A stretch of DNA of 44,012 bases from contig JASJPG010000078.1 of NCBI GenBank assembly GCA_031426815.1, forward strand, positions 1-44,012. The letters are read 5' to 3'. The notes beneath the pieces were generated by a model. That model was not told where the DNA came from. It saw only the letters and a list, made by a program, of their open reading frames with translations, and made no database searches. Source of the DNA: PFJX01 sp031426815 (lineage in GTDB: Bacteria; Pseudomonadota; Gammaproteobacteria; Burkholderiales; Thiobacillaceae). This document shows, in pieces, positions 8,314 to 16,784 of this stretch (positions are counted from its first letter, which is position 1; every line of letters starts with the position of its first letter). The position numbers and the translations under genes are program-made.

Positions 8314-9164
8314 GCTTGTTCCTCCAATTCGATGGTGGTGAGGACGCCGACATAGCGCGCCAGCATGCCGAGAAAGCGCAGCCGGTCGGGACCGGCGATG
8401 GCGCCTTGCCAGGCGAGGCCATCGGCATCGCCGCGCAACCCCCATTCGGCGAGCGTCCTGGCGATGGCCGGCTCGGCGCGGCGCAGGACCAGGCGGCAGC
8501 GCACCTTCCCGGCCAGGGCGACGTCGTCGGCGACGCGGTCATCCAGGACGATGCGCCCGGTATCCAGCTCCAGCACCCGGTTGACCAGGGGCGCGACCTC
8601 GTCGAGGCGGTGGCTGGAGATCAGCATGGTGGCCTGGCCGAGGCGTTCGGCGAGGAGATCGAAGAAGGCGTGGCGCGCTTCCGGGTCGAGGTTGGCGGCG
8701 GGCTCGTCGAGGATCAGGAGTTCGCAGTCGCGGCCGAGGGCGACGGCGATGAGGATTTTCTGCTTCATGCCGCCGGACAGCTTGACGAAGGGCAGATGCC
8801 GCACCTTCGCCACGTCCAGGCCGAGTTGCGCCGCGACCGTGCCGAAGCGGGCCGCGTCGCAAGCGGAGAGTTCGGCGGCGAAGCGGAGCAGATCGCCCAC
8901 GCTCATGCGCAGCGGCGGCGGCAGTTGCGGCACAAAGCCGATCCGCCGCAACAACCTGGCGCGGTCCTGGCGCGGGTTCAGGCCGAGGATGGAGAGCTCG
9001 CCGGCATGCACGTATTCGCCCAGCAGGCAGCGGATCAGGGTGGTCTTGCCGGCGCCGTTGGAGCCGATCAGGGCGATGCGTTCGCCGCTGGTGACGCTGA
9101 GGTTGAGGTCGTCGAGGACGACGCTTTTCTTGAATTGCTTGCTGACGTGGCGAAGTTCGATCAC
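8310..9164 (-). CDS. nosF: NosF, ABC transporter ATPase for NosZ maturation
   Basis: A 284-aa cytoplasmic ABC ATPase with Walker A GSNGAGKT (about residues 34-41), signature LSGGMKQK, Walker B LLILDEP and the H-loop SSHRLDE. A C-terminal domain of about 80 residues follows, as usual for NosF. It energises the NosFY complex acting with periplasmic NosD. It starts 19 nt after nosH. Confidence 0.94.
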   Translation of the reverse strand: MIELRHVSKQFKKSVVLDDLNLSVTSGERIALIGSNGAGKTTLIRCLLGEYVHAGELSILGLNPRQDRARLLRRIGFVPQLPPPLRMSVGDLLRFAAELSACDAARFGTVAAQLGLDVAKVRHLPFVKLSGGMKQKILIAVALGRDCELLILDEPAANLDPEARHAFFDLLAERLGQATMLISSHRLDEVAPLVNRVLELDTGRIVLDDRVADDVALAGKVRCRLVLRRAEPAIARTLAEWGLRGDADGLAWQGAIAGPDRLRFLGMLARYVGVLTTIELEEQA

Positions 9165-9183
9165 GGAAATTCCCGGGGTTGGT

Positions 9184-10152
9184 TCACAGCCATTGGCTCA
9201 AGCCCTTGACCTCGAAGCGCAGGGCGCCGCTGGGGCAGACGTCCACGCACAGGCCGCAACGGGTGCAGTCGGCGCCGATGTCCATTTTTTCGGCGGTGGC
9301 GCGGCCTTTGATGACGCATTCCAGCACATGCGGCACCAGGCAGACCTTGCGGCAGTCGCCTTCGTGGAAGCAGTTTTCCAGGCGGTAGGCGACCTGTACC
9401 GGCGTGGCCAGGCCGACCGCGCCGTAGGTGAGGCCGATCGGGCAGAAATAGCGGCACCAGGCACGGCGCGAGTAGAACACTTCGAACAGCAGCCACAACA
9501 GCACCCAGAGCAGGCCCAGGCCGGGGCCGTAGATCAGGGCGCGCGACAGGATGCCGGTGGGCGACAGGGTCTCGAACACGGTGTAGCCGGTGGCGAAGGC
9601 CAGCGCCGCGAACAGCAGCCAGAGCACGCTGCGCAGGCCGCGATGGAAGGCGTGGTCGCTCACCTTCTTCTTCTCCACCAGATACAGGTGCAGGCTTTCC
9701 GCCCATTCGGCGAGCAGGTGGTAGGGGCACACCCAGGAACAGAAGGCGCGCCCGCCGAGCAGCACCCAGAGCACGAACACGGTGGCGGTGCCGATCACCA
9801 GATTCACCAGGATGTGCTTGTGCGCCAGCATCACCTGCAGCGCGGAATTGAGATCGATCAGGTGGAAGCCGAGGAAGCGCGAGGCGGTCAGCGCGCCTTC
9901 GAGAATCTGGATGTCCAGCCAGAACGACAGCACGAACAGCAGGTTGACCGCGATCAGCGTCGCCCAGCGCCGGTTGCGCCAGGTGTGGGTGTGGTTGTGC
10001 TGTTTGTGCATCTCCTCCGCCAGCGCCTTGCGGTTCGCACCATCCATGCGTTTGAGTTCATGCACCTTGCGCGCGCCGGGGGTGTAGTCGGCGGCTTCGG
10101 GTTTGCGCACCGCGCCGCCGAGCAGAAGTCTGGCCGATTCTCTTAGCGACAT
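9184..10152 (-). CDS. nosH: NosH, NapH-like membrane ferredoxin
   Basis: A 322-aa inner-membrane Fe-S protein with about four to five helices. It carries the NapH-type membrane motifs CSWVCPYH and CRYFCPIG and two C-terminal clusters, including CTRCGLCVDVCPSGAL. In clade II nos clusters NosG and NosH are thought to move electrons from quinol toward NosZ, replacing NosR. The start ATG shares one base with the nosG stop (TGATG). The long open frame upstream of 10152 is a shadow of nosG. Confidence 0.92.
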   Translation of the reverse strand: MSLRESARLLLGGAVRKPEAADYTPGARKVHELKRMDGANRKALAEEMHKQHNHTHTWRNRRWATLIAVNLLFVLSFWLDIQILEGALTASRFLGFHLIDLNSALQVMLAHKHILVNLVIGTATVFVLWVLLGGRAFCSWVCPYHLLAEWAESLHLYLVEKKKVSDHAFHRGLRSVLWLLFAALAFATGYTVFETLSPTGILSRALIYGPGLGLLWVLLWLLFEVFYSRRAWCRYFCPIGLTYGAVGLATPVQVAYRLENCFHEGDCRKVCLVPHVLECVIKGRATAEKMDIGADCTRCGLCVDVCPSGALRFEVKGLSQWL

Positions 10153-10961
10153 CACGCCTCCCAGCCGCGACGCGGGTCGATGACGATGGCGGCTGGCTCG
10201 GTCGGGCAGGCCATTTCGCAGACGCCGCAGCCGACGCAGGCTTCGTGTACCACCGGGGTCATGTGTCCATTGGGTAACGGTTCCAGACTGATCGCGCCTT
10301 TGATCGGACAGGTGCGCACGCACAGGTCGCACACCGCCAGGTCGAAGGGGTGATCGTTGAGCGGCACCGGGCGCCAGCGATCGACCTCCATGAAACGCAG
10401 CATCCCGGCATAACCCGGCGCCCGCGCCGGGCCTTTCCAGCCCTTGCCTTGGCGCGCCAGGCACAGATCGGGCCGGGCCAGGCGCGCCACGCCGATGCGC
10501 TCCTTCAGGTTGAGGGTGGGTTCCGGGTCTTTTTCCTTCGCCAGCAGGATGGGCGCCGCGGCCATGCGCATGGCGTCGCGCGTGTCCAGGTGTTGGGGTT
10601 TGGTGTAGGTCAGGGCGCCGGTGGGGCAGGCGAGGATGCACTGCACCGCGTCGCAGGAGAAGTCGCAGGCCTGGGCGCGCGCTTCGATGTAGGGCGCGCC
10701 GATGCCGTAGCCATCGCCCAGGTCGGCGAGTTTCAAGGCGCTGACCGGGCAGACCTGGACGCACTGGCCGCACTTGATGCAGGAGGAGAGAAAGTCGTCC
10801 TCCTCCAGGGCGCCGGGCGGGCGCAGGCGCACTTCGCCGCTATAGGCCAGCGGCAGCCAGCCGGCGCCGGCGGCGGCGAGCAAGGCGCCACCGCCGATCA
10901 GGCTGCGCAGGAAGCGGCGGCGCGCCTGTTCCGCTTTAGGAGGGTTTACGGGAGAGGCCAT
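10152..10961 (-). CDS. nosG: NosG, NapG-like periplasmic ferredoxin
   Basis: A 269-aa Tat-exported ferredoxin: RRRFLRSLIGGG at about residues 14-25 is a twin-arginine signal. Four 4Fe-4S clusters are suggested by CIKCGQCVQVCP, a modified CDFSC..CILACP, CDLCVRTCP and CVGCGVCEMACP. It partners with NosH in electron supply to NosZ. Its start lies 26 nt inside the end of nosD. Confidence 0.92.
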   Translation of the reverse strand: MASPVNPPKAEQARRRFLRSLIGGGALLAAAGAGWLPLAYSGEVRLRPPGALEEDDFLSSCIKCGQCVQVCPVSALKLADLGDGYGIGAPYIEARAQACDFSCDAVQCILACPTGALTYTKPQHLDTRDAMRMAAAPILLAKEKDPEPTLNLKERIGVARLARPDLCLARQGKGWKGPARAPGYAGMLRFMEVDRWRPVPLNDHPFDLAVCDLCVRTCPIKGAISLEPLPNGHMTPVVHEACVGCGVCEMACPTEPAAIVIDPRRGWEA

Positions 10962-12300
10962 GGCGTGCGGGCTTGGTGAAACGCGGCGTGTCGTCGCGCA
11001 GAATCAGGTTGGGGGCGGAAAAGGGGGCGAGGCGTTCCAGGAAATCGAGTGCCTCCATCAGCGGCGCGTTCTTGAAGAACAGGGCATGCGGCTGTTCCAT
11101 CCAGATCCGGTCGGCATAGGCATAGGTTTCGTAGGCGCTGTCGCCGCGCCCGTCGTGATCGCGATCGAAGCCCTGGTAGTCGTCCCAGTAATTGCCCCGC
11201 CAGGTATTGCCACGCACCGAGCCGGCGCCGTTCACCGCGACATGGGTGAGATTGCCTTCGAACACGTTGTCGCTGACGATGTTGCCGACGCGCTCGTTGT
11301 TGAACAGCATGCCGATGCCGTTGTAGGCGATGCGGTTGTTGCGGATCCATATCTTGGTGTCGGGCTGGTAGGGCGACAGGTCGGAGGCGATGCCGGTGGC
11401 GCAGTAGATGATGTCGTTGTTCTCCACCACCGTGTTGCTCGCCTCCTTGAAGCCGATGCCCATGCCGGTGGCGCCGGTGGCGTGCGAAATCAGGTTGTCG
11501 CGGATGGTGATGCCTTCCGTGTACATGACGTAGATGCCGACGGCGTTGTCGTAATAGCGGTTGCCCTCCACCAGATTGGACTGGGCGAACATGAAGTGCA
11601 TGGAATAGCGGCTGCGTCGGCCCAGGTTGTTGCGGATGACGTTGCCGTTGGCATACCAGACCACGAAGTCGCGCGTGTCGATCAGGCTGTTGCCCTCGAT
11701 CAGGTTGTTCATGCTGTACCACAGGCGCAGGCCGTCGCCGCGCAGGCCGAGCTCGGCGGGTTTGGAGGTGATGCGGTTGCCGCGCACGGTGTTGCCGTTG
11801 GATTGGCGCAAGTCGATGCCGAACAGGCAGTTGTCGATGACCAGATGCTCGACCACGTTGCGGTGGCCGCGTATCTCCAGACAGGCGTCCTCGGTATCGT
11901 GCACATCGCCCGAGCCGGTGAGATGGATGCCGCGCAGGGTGGCGCCATCGGTGGCGAGGGTGAATACGCTGCCCTTGTCGCCGGAGTCGATGCTGACTTT
12001 GCCGCCGCCGTCGATGGTGAGCGGCTTGCTCAACTGCACCGGCCCGGCGTAGTTGCCCGGCGGCGGCCGCAGCACGGAGCCGGCGGGGGCGGCATCCACC
12101 AGCGCCTGGAATGGCTGCAGCCCATGGATGCGTTTGTCGCGCATATAGAGGGGGAAGACCGGTTTGGGCGCATTCAGCTCGGTGCGCACGGCGGCGTGGT
12201 CGGATTCGCCGCGCACCGGCTCCTGTTCGGGCGCGAAGCCAATGGATGTGGTGGCGCTCAGGGCCAGCGCGGCGACCAGGAGCGGGCGGGCGTAGCGCAT
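10936..12300 (-). CDS. nosD: NosD, periplasmic beta-helix NosZ maturation protein
   Basis: A 454-aa protein with a Sec signal peptide (ending near residue 22) and a long run of right-handed beta-helix coils with repeated 'GNxI' or 'NxIxxN' turns. It works with NosFY in building the CuZ centre. It is the more complete of the two NosD paralogues in this operon and holds the canonical position between nosB and nosG. It starts 12 nt after nosB. Confidence 0.94.
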   Translation of the reverse strand: MRYARPLLVAALALSATTSIGFAPEQEPVRGESDHAAVRTELNAPKPVFPLYMRDKRIHGLQPFQALVDAAPAGSVLRPPPGNYAGPVQLSKPLTIDGGGKVSIDSGDKGSVFTLATDGATLRGIHLTGSGDVHDTEDACLEIRGHRNVVEHLVIDNCLFGIDLRQSNGNTVRGNRITSKPAELGLRGDGLRLWYSMNNLIEGNSLIDTRDFVVWYANGNVIRNNLGRRSRYSMHFMFAQSNLVEGNRYYDNAVGIYVMYTEGITIRDNLISHATGATGMGIGFKEASNTVVENNDIIYCATGIASDLSPYQPDTKIWIRNNRIAYNGIGMLFNNERVGNIVSDNVFEGNLTHVAVNGAGSVRGNTWRGNYWDDYQGFDRDHDGRGDSAYETYAYADRIWMEQPHALFFKNAPLMEALDFLERLAPFSAPNLILRDDTPRFTKPARHGLSRKPS

Positions 12301-12312
12301 CGCGATGGCTTT

Positions 12313-13266
12313 CTAGAGGCCGCCGGCCTCTTCGCGCATCGCCTTGCGGCGCAATAGGATCGCCGGCAACAGCAGGCCGGTCACCAGCAACAGCATGGCG
12401 TAGCCGATGTAGGGGTAGGAATAGGTGGAGAACTGCGCCACCTTGCCTTCGCCGAACACCGTGGGCATGAAGGCTTTCACCGTGAACGCACCCCAGGGAT
12501 GCAGGTTGTGGCCGAAGAACCAGAGCCAGCCGGCGTAGTCGAGGACGAAGAACACCGGCAGCAGTGCCGGCACCAGGGCGAGCAGGAGCGAGAACGGGCG
12601 CGAATACCAGACCCCGGCGAGCACGGCCAGCATGGCGGCTACCAGCCCGGCCATGGTGATTTGCAAGCCCAGCTCCAGATTCGCGGTCCAGCGCGTGATG
12701 GTGGCGGGTTCGTTGAAATAGGCGCCGGCGGCGGTGCGGTAGTGTTCCAGCAGGGCGTCCAGGCGCCCACCGCCGAGCATCTCGCCGCCCATCCAGGCGG
12801 CCACCGCGAGAAAGCCCAGCGCCAGGACCGTGGCCTGGGTTTTGCGCGCCGGGAAGGTGAAGGCCGCCAGCATGGCCGCGAAGAAGCCGAAGAAATAACG
12901 CGACAGCCCGCGCTCCACCGGCGCCCCGGCGTCGATCGGGTACATGCCGACGTAGTGGTTGATGGTGTTCATCTCGTGCACGCAGTCGAGTTGCTGTTTC
13001 TGCGAGGAGTGGCCGCGGATTTCCACTTCGCGCTCGTCGCCCAGGTCGCCCTGATAGATATCGCTGTTCTTGATGACGGCGCCCTTGCAGCCATTGAACA
13101 CGCCATTGAAGTGAAAATGGATGCGGATGCCGTCCGGGAAGGCCTCTGGCGGATAGTTCGGCGCAGTCAGCGAGACCCACCAGATCGGCACGAAATAGGT
13201 CGCCACCAGCACCAGCAGGGCGCCGAATGTGAGCAGTCGGGTGGTCTGGGTGGATGAGCGAGCCAT
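12313..13266 (-). CDS. nosB: NosB, clade II nos membrane protein
   Basis: A 317-aa polytopic membrane protein with an N-terminal helix, a periplasmic segment containing FHFNGVFNGCKGAVIKNSDIYQG and HEMNTINHYVGM, then about five to six helices. A membrane protein of this kind between a cytochrome c gene and nosD marks clade II (atypical) nos operons, where it is called NosB; its biochemical role is not established. Conserved His and Met residues in HEMNTINHYVGM could bind copper, but this is inference. Confidence 0.83.
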   Translation of the reverse strand: MARSSTQTTRLLTFGALLVLVATYFVPIWWVSLTAPNYPPEAFPDGIRIHFHFNGVFNGCKGAVIKNSDIYQGDLGDEREVEIRGHSSQKQQLDCVHEMNTINHYVGMYPIDAGAPVERGLSRYFFGFFAAMLAAFTFPARKTQATVLALGFLAVAAWMGGEMLGGGRLDALLEHYRTAAGAYFNEPATITRWTANLELGLQITMAGLVAAMLAVLAGVWYSRPFSLLLALVPALLPVFFVLDYAGWLWFFGHNLHPWGAFTVKAFMPTVFGEGKVAQFSTYSYPYIGYAMLLLVTGLLLPAILLRRKAMREEAGGL

Positions 13267-13344
13267 GATGGAGTCCAGAAAATGAGGAAATAGAGGTTGG
13301 ATAGAGTGTGGACGAAGGCGGGCGCGGGTGCGCCCGCCGCGGCA

Positions 13345-13983
13345 TTACTTCTTCTTGGCGATCGGCAGGCGGGCCATGGCATCGCTGACTGCTTCGATAT
13401 CGGCATCGCTGTAGGCCTTGATGACCTTGAGCATGTCCTTGTCGGCATTCTTGCGTTTGCCGGCGCGCATTTCCGCGAGCTGGCGCTGCATGTACTTGAA
13501 GTGCTGGCCGGTCAGCATGGGGATGAGCTTGGCTTCGTCGCCTTCGCCCTTGGCACCGTGGCAGGTTTTGCAGTCCTTTTCATACAGCGCGTTGCCTTGT
13601 TTCACATTCTTGCCGGAGCCCTTGCCGTTCTTTGGCGAAAGCTTGAGCGTGGTCATGTAGGCGGCCGTATCGGCCATCTCCTGCGGCGTCATGGACTGGG
13701 CGAACGGCAGCATGGTGGGGTTGTCGCGGTGGCCGGTGAGGATGTCCACCATCTGCTTGACCAGTACCCCCTTGTGCTGTGCGGCGACGACCGGCAGCGT
13801 GCCATCCGGGCGGCCGATGCCGCTGGCCAGGTGGCAGGCGGAACAGACTTCATAGACTTCCTGGCCATTCTTGGCGTCGCCCTTGAGTTTGAGCGGATCG
13901 GCGCCGCCACCCGCGGGCGGGCTGGCCCAGGTGGTCGTGGCGGCCAGGGCGAGGCAGAGGGTAAGCAGTGTTGCGGTTTTCAT
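13345..13983 (-). CDS. Periplasmic dihaem cytochrome c
   Basis: A 212-aa exported protein with two c-type haem motifs, CSACH and CKTCH, one in each of two class I cytochrome domains (cytochrome c4/c553-like layout). The signal peptide is cleaved near residue 20. I chose the ATG at 13983 because it has an AGGAG site 6-7 nt upstream; the longer frame to 14064 has no such site. It heads the second nos transcription unit and is the likely direct electron donor to NosZ or the acceptor from NosGH. Confidence 0.92.
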   Translation of the reverse strand: MKTATLLTLCLALAATTTWASPPAGGGADPLKLKGDAKNGQEVYEVCSACHLASGIGRPDGTLPVVAAQHKGVLVKQMVDILTGHRDNPTMLPFAQSMTPQEMADTAAYMTTLKLSPKNGKGSGKNVKQGNALYEKDCKTCHGAKGEGDEAKLIPMLTGQHFKYMQRQLAEMRAGKRKNADKDMLKVIKAYSDADIEAVSDAMARLPIAKKK

Positions 13984-14090
13984 GGTGGGCTCCTGTTTGG
14001 TGTATCCGGGTTTGGGCGATGGGGGCGGGCGTTGGGGGATGAGCGTCATGCGCCTGGCCGACATGGAATGCCAAAGCCGGCAAAGTGGCC

Positions 14091-14122
14091 TTGATGAACA
14101 TCAAAACGTTGACATTCATCAA
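14091..14122 (-). promoter_or_regulatory. Tandem FNR/DNR-type boxes upstream of the cytochrome c-nosB operon
   Basis: TTGATgaacATCAA (14091-14104) is a perfect match to the FNR/CRP-family consensus TTGAT-N4-ATCAA. TTGACattcATCAA (14109-14122) has one mismatch. Their centres are 18 bp apart. At class II spacing from the first box the -10 would be only TTCCAT, a weak match, so strong activator dependence is plausible. The palindromes fit anaerobic or NO-responsive control of the second nos unit. Confidence 0.8.
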
Positions 14123-14130
14123 GCTTTTTA

Positions 14131-14160
14131 CGAAACAAAAGGGGGAGCCAAGGCTCCCCC
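14131..14160 (-). terminator. Rho-independent terminator of nosZ
   Basis: On the minus strand GGGGGAGCC-TT-GGCTCCCCC is followed by TTTTGTTT. The 9-bp GC-rich stem lies 19 nt after the nosZ stop. It separates nosZ from the downstream cytochrome c unit, which has its own FNR boxes. Confidence 0.92.
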
Positions 14161-14178
14161 GTGTTGCCTGTCCAACGC

Positions 14179-16473
14179 TTACTTCACTTTCTTGGCACCG
14201 TTCTGCTCAAGGAAAGTCTTCGCGCGCAGGCCCAGGTCGGCAGTTTTGACCTGGTACTGCCACCATTGGCCGGCCCACAGCGTGGCGTTCTGCCAATCTC
14301 CGGCCTTGGCCGCGGCTTCCATCTTGGCCTTGACGTCCTTGGTCTTGCCCAGTTGGTCGAAGGCGTCTTCCACCATCGCCACGACTTCCGGGAAGTCCTT
14401 GTAGTTGACGCTGGTGATGTAGCCCACGACCGAGTCGATGACCGCCTGGGTATCCATGTTGGTCTTGTACTGCTTGTCGTAGTCGGCCTTGGTGTAGGTC
14501 TTGGCTTCCGCCTTGGTCGCCTTGCCGGGTTTCCAGCCTTGGGGCTTGACCAGCAGATAGCCCTGCATCTCCAGGTGCAGCGCCGAGCAGAACTCGGTGC
14601 AGTAGTAGGGGAAGACGCCTTCGCGATCGGCCTTGAACTTCACCGAGACCGTTTTGCCCGGCTCGACCGACGCATGGATGTTGAAACCACCGACGGTGAA
14701 GCCGTGGGTCTCGTCCTGAGCGCGTTCGAGGTTGGTGAGGTAGATGGTCACTTCGTCACCCACGTTCACGTTGTCGATGATCTCGGGCGTGATATGCGAG
14801 CGGATCAGGCTGGCGTAGACCGTCACCTTGTTGCCCTTCTTGACCACTTTCTCCTCGCCGCCTCTGACCGCGCCCGGGTGCGGGCTGTCGGTGCGGCTGT
14901 TGGTGCCCAGCTTGTAGCGGATGCCGGGCTTCAACTTGTCGGCGGCAATGGCCACGGCATAGTGCGGCTCACCCAGGGGAACCGGCATGTCGTAGAGCAA
15001 CTGCATCTTGTCGCCTTTGATGTCGATCAGCTGGTGGTTCTGCGGGTGCAGGGGGCCGACCGGGTTGAAGCGGTCGATCGCCAGCTTGTTGAGGGCGACC
15101 AGATACTTGCCCTTGGGGCTCGCCGAATCGCCTTCCATGGTCATCAGGTGGCCGATGTTGTAGTGCACGGAGATCTTGTCCAGCACCTTGCCCTTGCAGT
15201 AGTCCCACTTCGCCACCTGGGAGTCCACGTACAGCGATGTGTAGGCTTCGCAGGGGGTGGAATCGAACTGGGTGTGCAGCGGGCCGAGGCCAACCTGGAC
15301 CTGGTGTTGCAAGGCGTCCTTCATGCCGATGATGGGGATGCCGTAGGGATCCCTGCCCTCGAAGCGCCCGGCTTTGATGGCCGCCAGGATTTTCTCCATG
15401 CTGTAGACAGAGACGTGGGTGTCGAGCTTGCCGGAGACGATGACGAACTTGCCGTCCGGGGTGACATCGACGCCGTGCGGGCTCTTCGGCTCCGGGATCA
15501 GGAACAGCGCGCCCGCTTTGACCGCCACATCCATCGGAATGACCTTGTGGCCATTGATGGTCTTGGCCTTGCCCTGGGCGACCAGCTTCTCGCCGAGCTT
15601 CCAGTTGAGGACATGCATGTAGTCGGTGTCCTTGGCGGAACAACCGGCCTCGAACGGCGGCCGGCCGCGCTCGATGCCGCCGACATAACGTTCGGAACAG
15701 AACGAGTTGGTGAAGGCCCAGCCTTCCGACGGGCCCTTGCCGGCGTCGGACAAGTCCTGGCTATAGGGCGGCAGTTCGAAGGAGAACGATTTGCCGGTGT
15801 CGATGCGGCCCTTCTGGCGGTCGAATTTCCAGAACGACATGCCACCGCGGTACTTGTCGTTGAACTCCTCCAGCGGTACGAACTTATGCTCCAGCGGCGC
15901 GGCGTACTGCGACGCTTCGATCACGTATTCCGTGTTGCTGGTGACGAAGGCGCCGCCGTGCTCGGATTTGAACACCGGGTTGGCGATGATCTGCTTGGTC
16001 TCGAAGTCGCGCAGGTCTATGACGGCGATGCGCGGATTGGCCTTGTCGTTGATGAACAGGAACTGGCCGTCGTAGTTGCCGTTGGTCTCGGAGATGGCCG
16101 GGTGGTGCGAATCGCCCCAGGTGATCTCCTTGCCGTTGATCCACCCTCCCTTCATCACCTGCTTCGATTCCTCGTCATAGCCATAGCCCTGCCAGGGTTC
16201 GGGCGTGAACACGCCGATGAACTTGAGGATGCGCATGGACGGGATGCCGTAGACCATCACCTGGCCGCCATGGCCGCCGGAGCTGAAGGCGAGGAATTCG
16301 TCGCGCTTGCCGGTGGGCACATAGGTTTTCGCCGCGGCGAGTAGGTCTTGCTGGGATAGCCCGCGTTGCTTCATGACGTCCTGCAGGGAATCGGCCGACC
16401 AGCTGGTGCCGGCCGATAGTCCCAGCGTGGACGCCACAAGCAGCGACAGGGCGTGGAGGGTAGCGCGCTTCAT
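14179..16473 (-). CDS. nosZ: NosZ, nitrous-oxide reductase, clade II (Sec-exported)
   Basis: A 764-aa periplasmic copper enzyme that reduces N2O to N2. The N-terminus is a Sec signal (about residues 1-27, no twin arginine), the hallmark of clade II NosZ. The beta-propeller part includes GDSHHPAISETNGNYDG, with CuZ histidine ligands. The CuA site is CTEFCSALHLEM at about residues 625-636. Beyond it is a helical extension of about 119 residues with no CXXCH, longer than clade I enzymes and unlike the cytochrome c tail of epsilonproteobacterial forms. A GGAGG site lies 5 nt before the ATG. It is monocistronic, with an FNR promoter upstream and a terminator downstream. Confidence 0.96.
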   Translation of the reverse strand: MKRATLHALSLLVASTLGLSAGTSWSADSLQDVMKQRGLSQQDLLAAAKTYVPTGKRDEFLAFSSGGHGGQVMVYGIPSMRILKFIGVFTPEPWQGYGYDEESKQVMKGGWINGKEITWGDSHHPAISETNGNYDGQFLFINDKANPRIAVIDLRDFETKQIIANPVFKSEHGGAFVTSNTEYVIEASQYAAPLEHKFVPLEEFNDKYRGGMSFWKFDRQKGRIDTGKSFSFELPPYSQDLSDAGKGPSEGWAFTNSFCSERYVGGIERGRPPFEAGCSAKDTDYMHVLNWKLGEKLVAQGKAKTINGHKVIPMDVAVKAGALFLIPEPKSPHGVDVTPDGKFVIVSGKLDTHVSVYSMEKILAAIKAGRFEGRDPYGIPIIGMKDALQHQVQVGLGPLHTQFDSTPCEAYTSLYVDSQVAKWDYCKGKVLDKISVHYNIGHLMTMEGDSASPKGKYLVALNKLAIDRFNPVGPLHPQNHQLIDIKGDKMQLLYDMPVPLGEPHYAVAIAADKLKPGIRYKLGTNSRTDSPHPGAVRGGEEKVVKKGNKVTVYASLIRSHITPEIIDNVNVGDEVTIYLTNLERAQDETHGFTVGGFNIHASVEPGKTVSVKFKADREGVFPYYCTEFCSALHLEMQGYLLVKPQGWKPGKATKAEAKTYTKADYDKQYKTNMDTQAVIDSVVGYITSVNYKDFPEVVAMVEDAFDQLGKTKDVKAKMEAAAKAGDWQNATLWAGQWWQYQVKTADLGLRAKTFLEQNGAKKVK

Positions 16474-16525
16474 GGTGCCTCCTGGAATGTAGGGGATGGG
16501 GGTGCGGCAATTTGTCGCAGCCGTT

Positions 16526-16567
16526 TGTATAGACCTTTGCGGATGGTTTTATCTTGATGATTGTCAA
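16526..16567 (-). promoter_or_regulatory. FNR/DNR-dependent class II promoter of nosZ
   Basis: TTGATgattGTCAA (16554-16567) matches TTGAT-N4-ATCAA with one mismatch. On the minus strand a TATACA hexamer lies at 16531-16526. This puts the expected start near 16519, exactly 41.5 bp from the box centre, the class II FNR spacing. The resulting leader to the nosZ ATG would be about 46 nt. The box also sits in the divergent region shared with the peptide gene at 16701. Confidence 0.82.
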
Positions 16568-16687
16568 GTGAATAAAAGGTACTTATGCGGAACCCTGATT
16601 CGGCATCCATATCGGCTGAGTCGACGCAGTGGACGTTGCGACAGTTGCGCTTAGCTGATCAAATCGAAAGTGAAGTTTCGCAACCGC

Positions 16688-16697
16688 AAAGGAGATA
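16688..16697 (+). promoter_or_regulatory. Very strong ribosome binding site of the 27-aa peptide gene
   Basis: AAAGGAGATA is an extended Shine-Dalgarno match with GGAG ending 6 nt before the ATG at 16701. It is far better than the site of the next gene at 16868, and is the main reason to accept the short frame as real. I see no convincing -35/-10 pair upstream between 16568 and 16687. Confidence 0.75.
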
Positions 16698-16700
16698 TGC

Positions 16701-16784
16701 ATGGCGTCCGAAAACCAGGCCGAGATTCGGCAAGCTGCCACGGCTGGTGAACTGAAGAACGGATACAAAGCCATTTCGGTGTGA
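16701..16784 (+). CDS. 27-residue peptide, candidate substrate of the downstream protease/SecA-like export system
   Basis: A short frame starting MASENQAEIRQ and ending GELKNGYKAISV. It has no hydrophobic segment, no cysteine and no classical signal peptide. Acceptance rests on the near-perfect ribosome binding site and on a hairpin directly after its stop, the usual layout for an abundant small product followed by poorly expressed processing genes. It heads the same-strand cluster encoding an M50 protease, SecA-like ATPase and HlyD adaptors. I do not recognise the sequence. It could be a precursor of a secreted or modified peptide; alternatively it could be a leader peptide that attenuates the operon. 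Confidence 0.65.
   Translation: MASENQAEIRQAATAGELKNGYKAISV

Noticed and set aside
10946..13345. 799-codon open frame on the - strand across nosB and nosD
   Set aside because: It overlaps two well-supported genes in another frame and has an Arg/Pro/His-rich, non-protein-like product.
14161..16344. Long open frame (727 codons) on the + strand opposite nosZ
   Set aside because: It is an antisense shadow of nosZ caused by high GC; its product has no recognisable domain and a Val/Gly/Arg-biased composition.
16584..16757. 57-codon frame on the + strand overlapping the start of the peptide gene
   Set aside because: It has no ribosome binding site and an unremarkable sequence, and the 27-aa frame at 16701 has far better translation signals.
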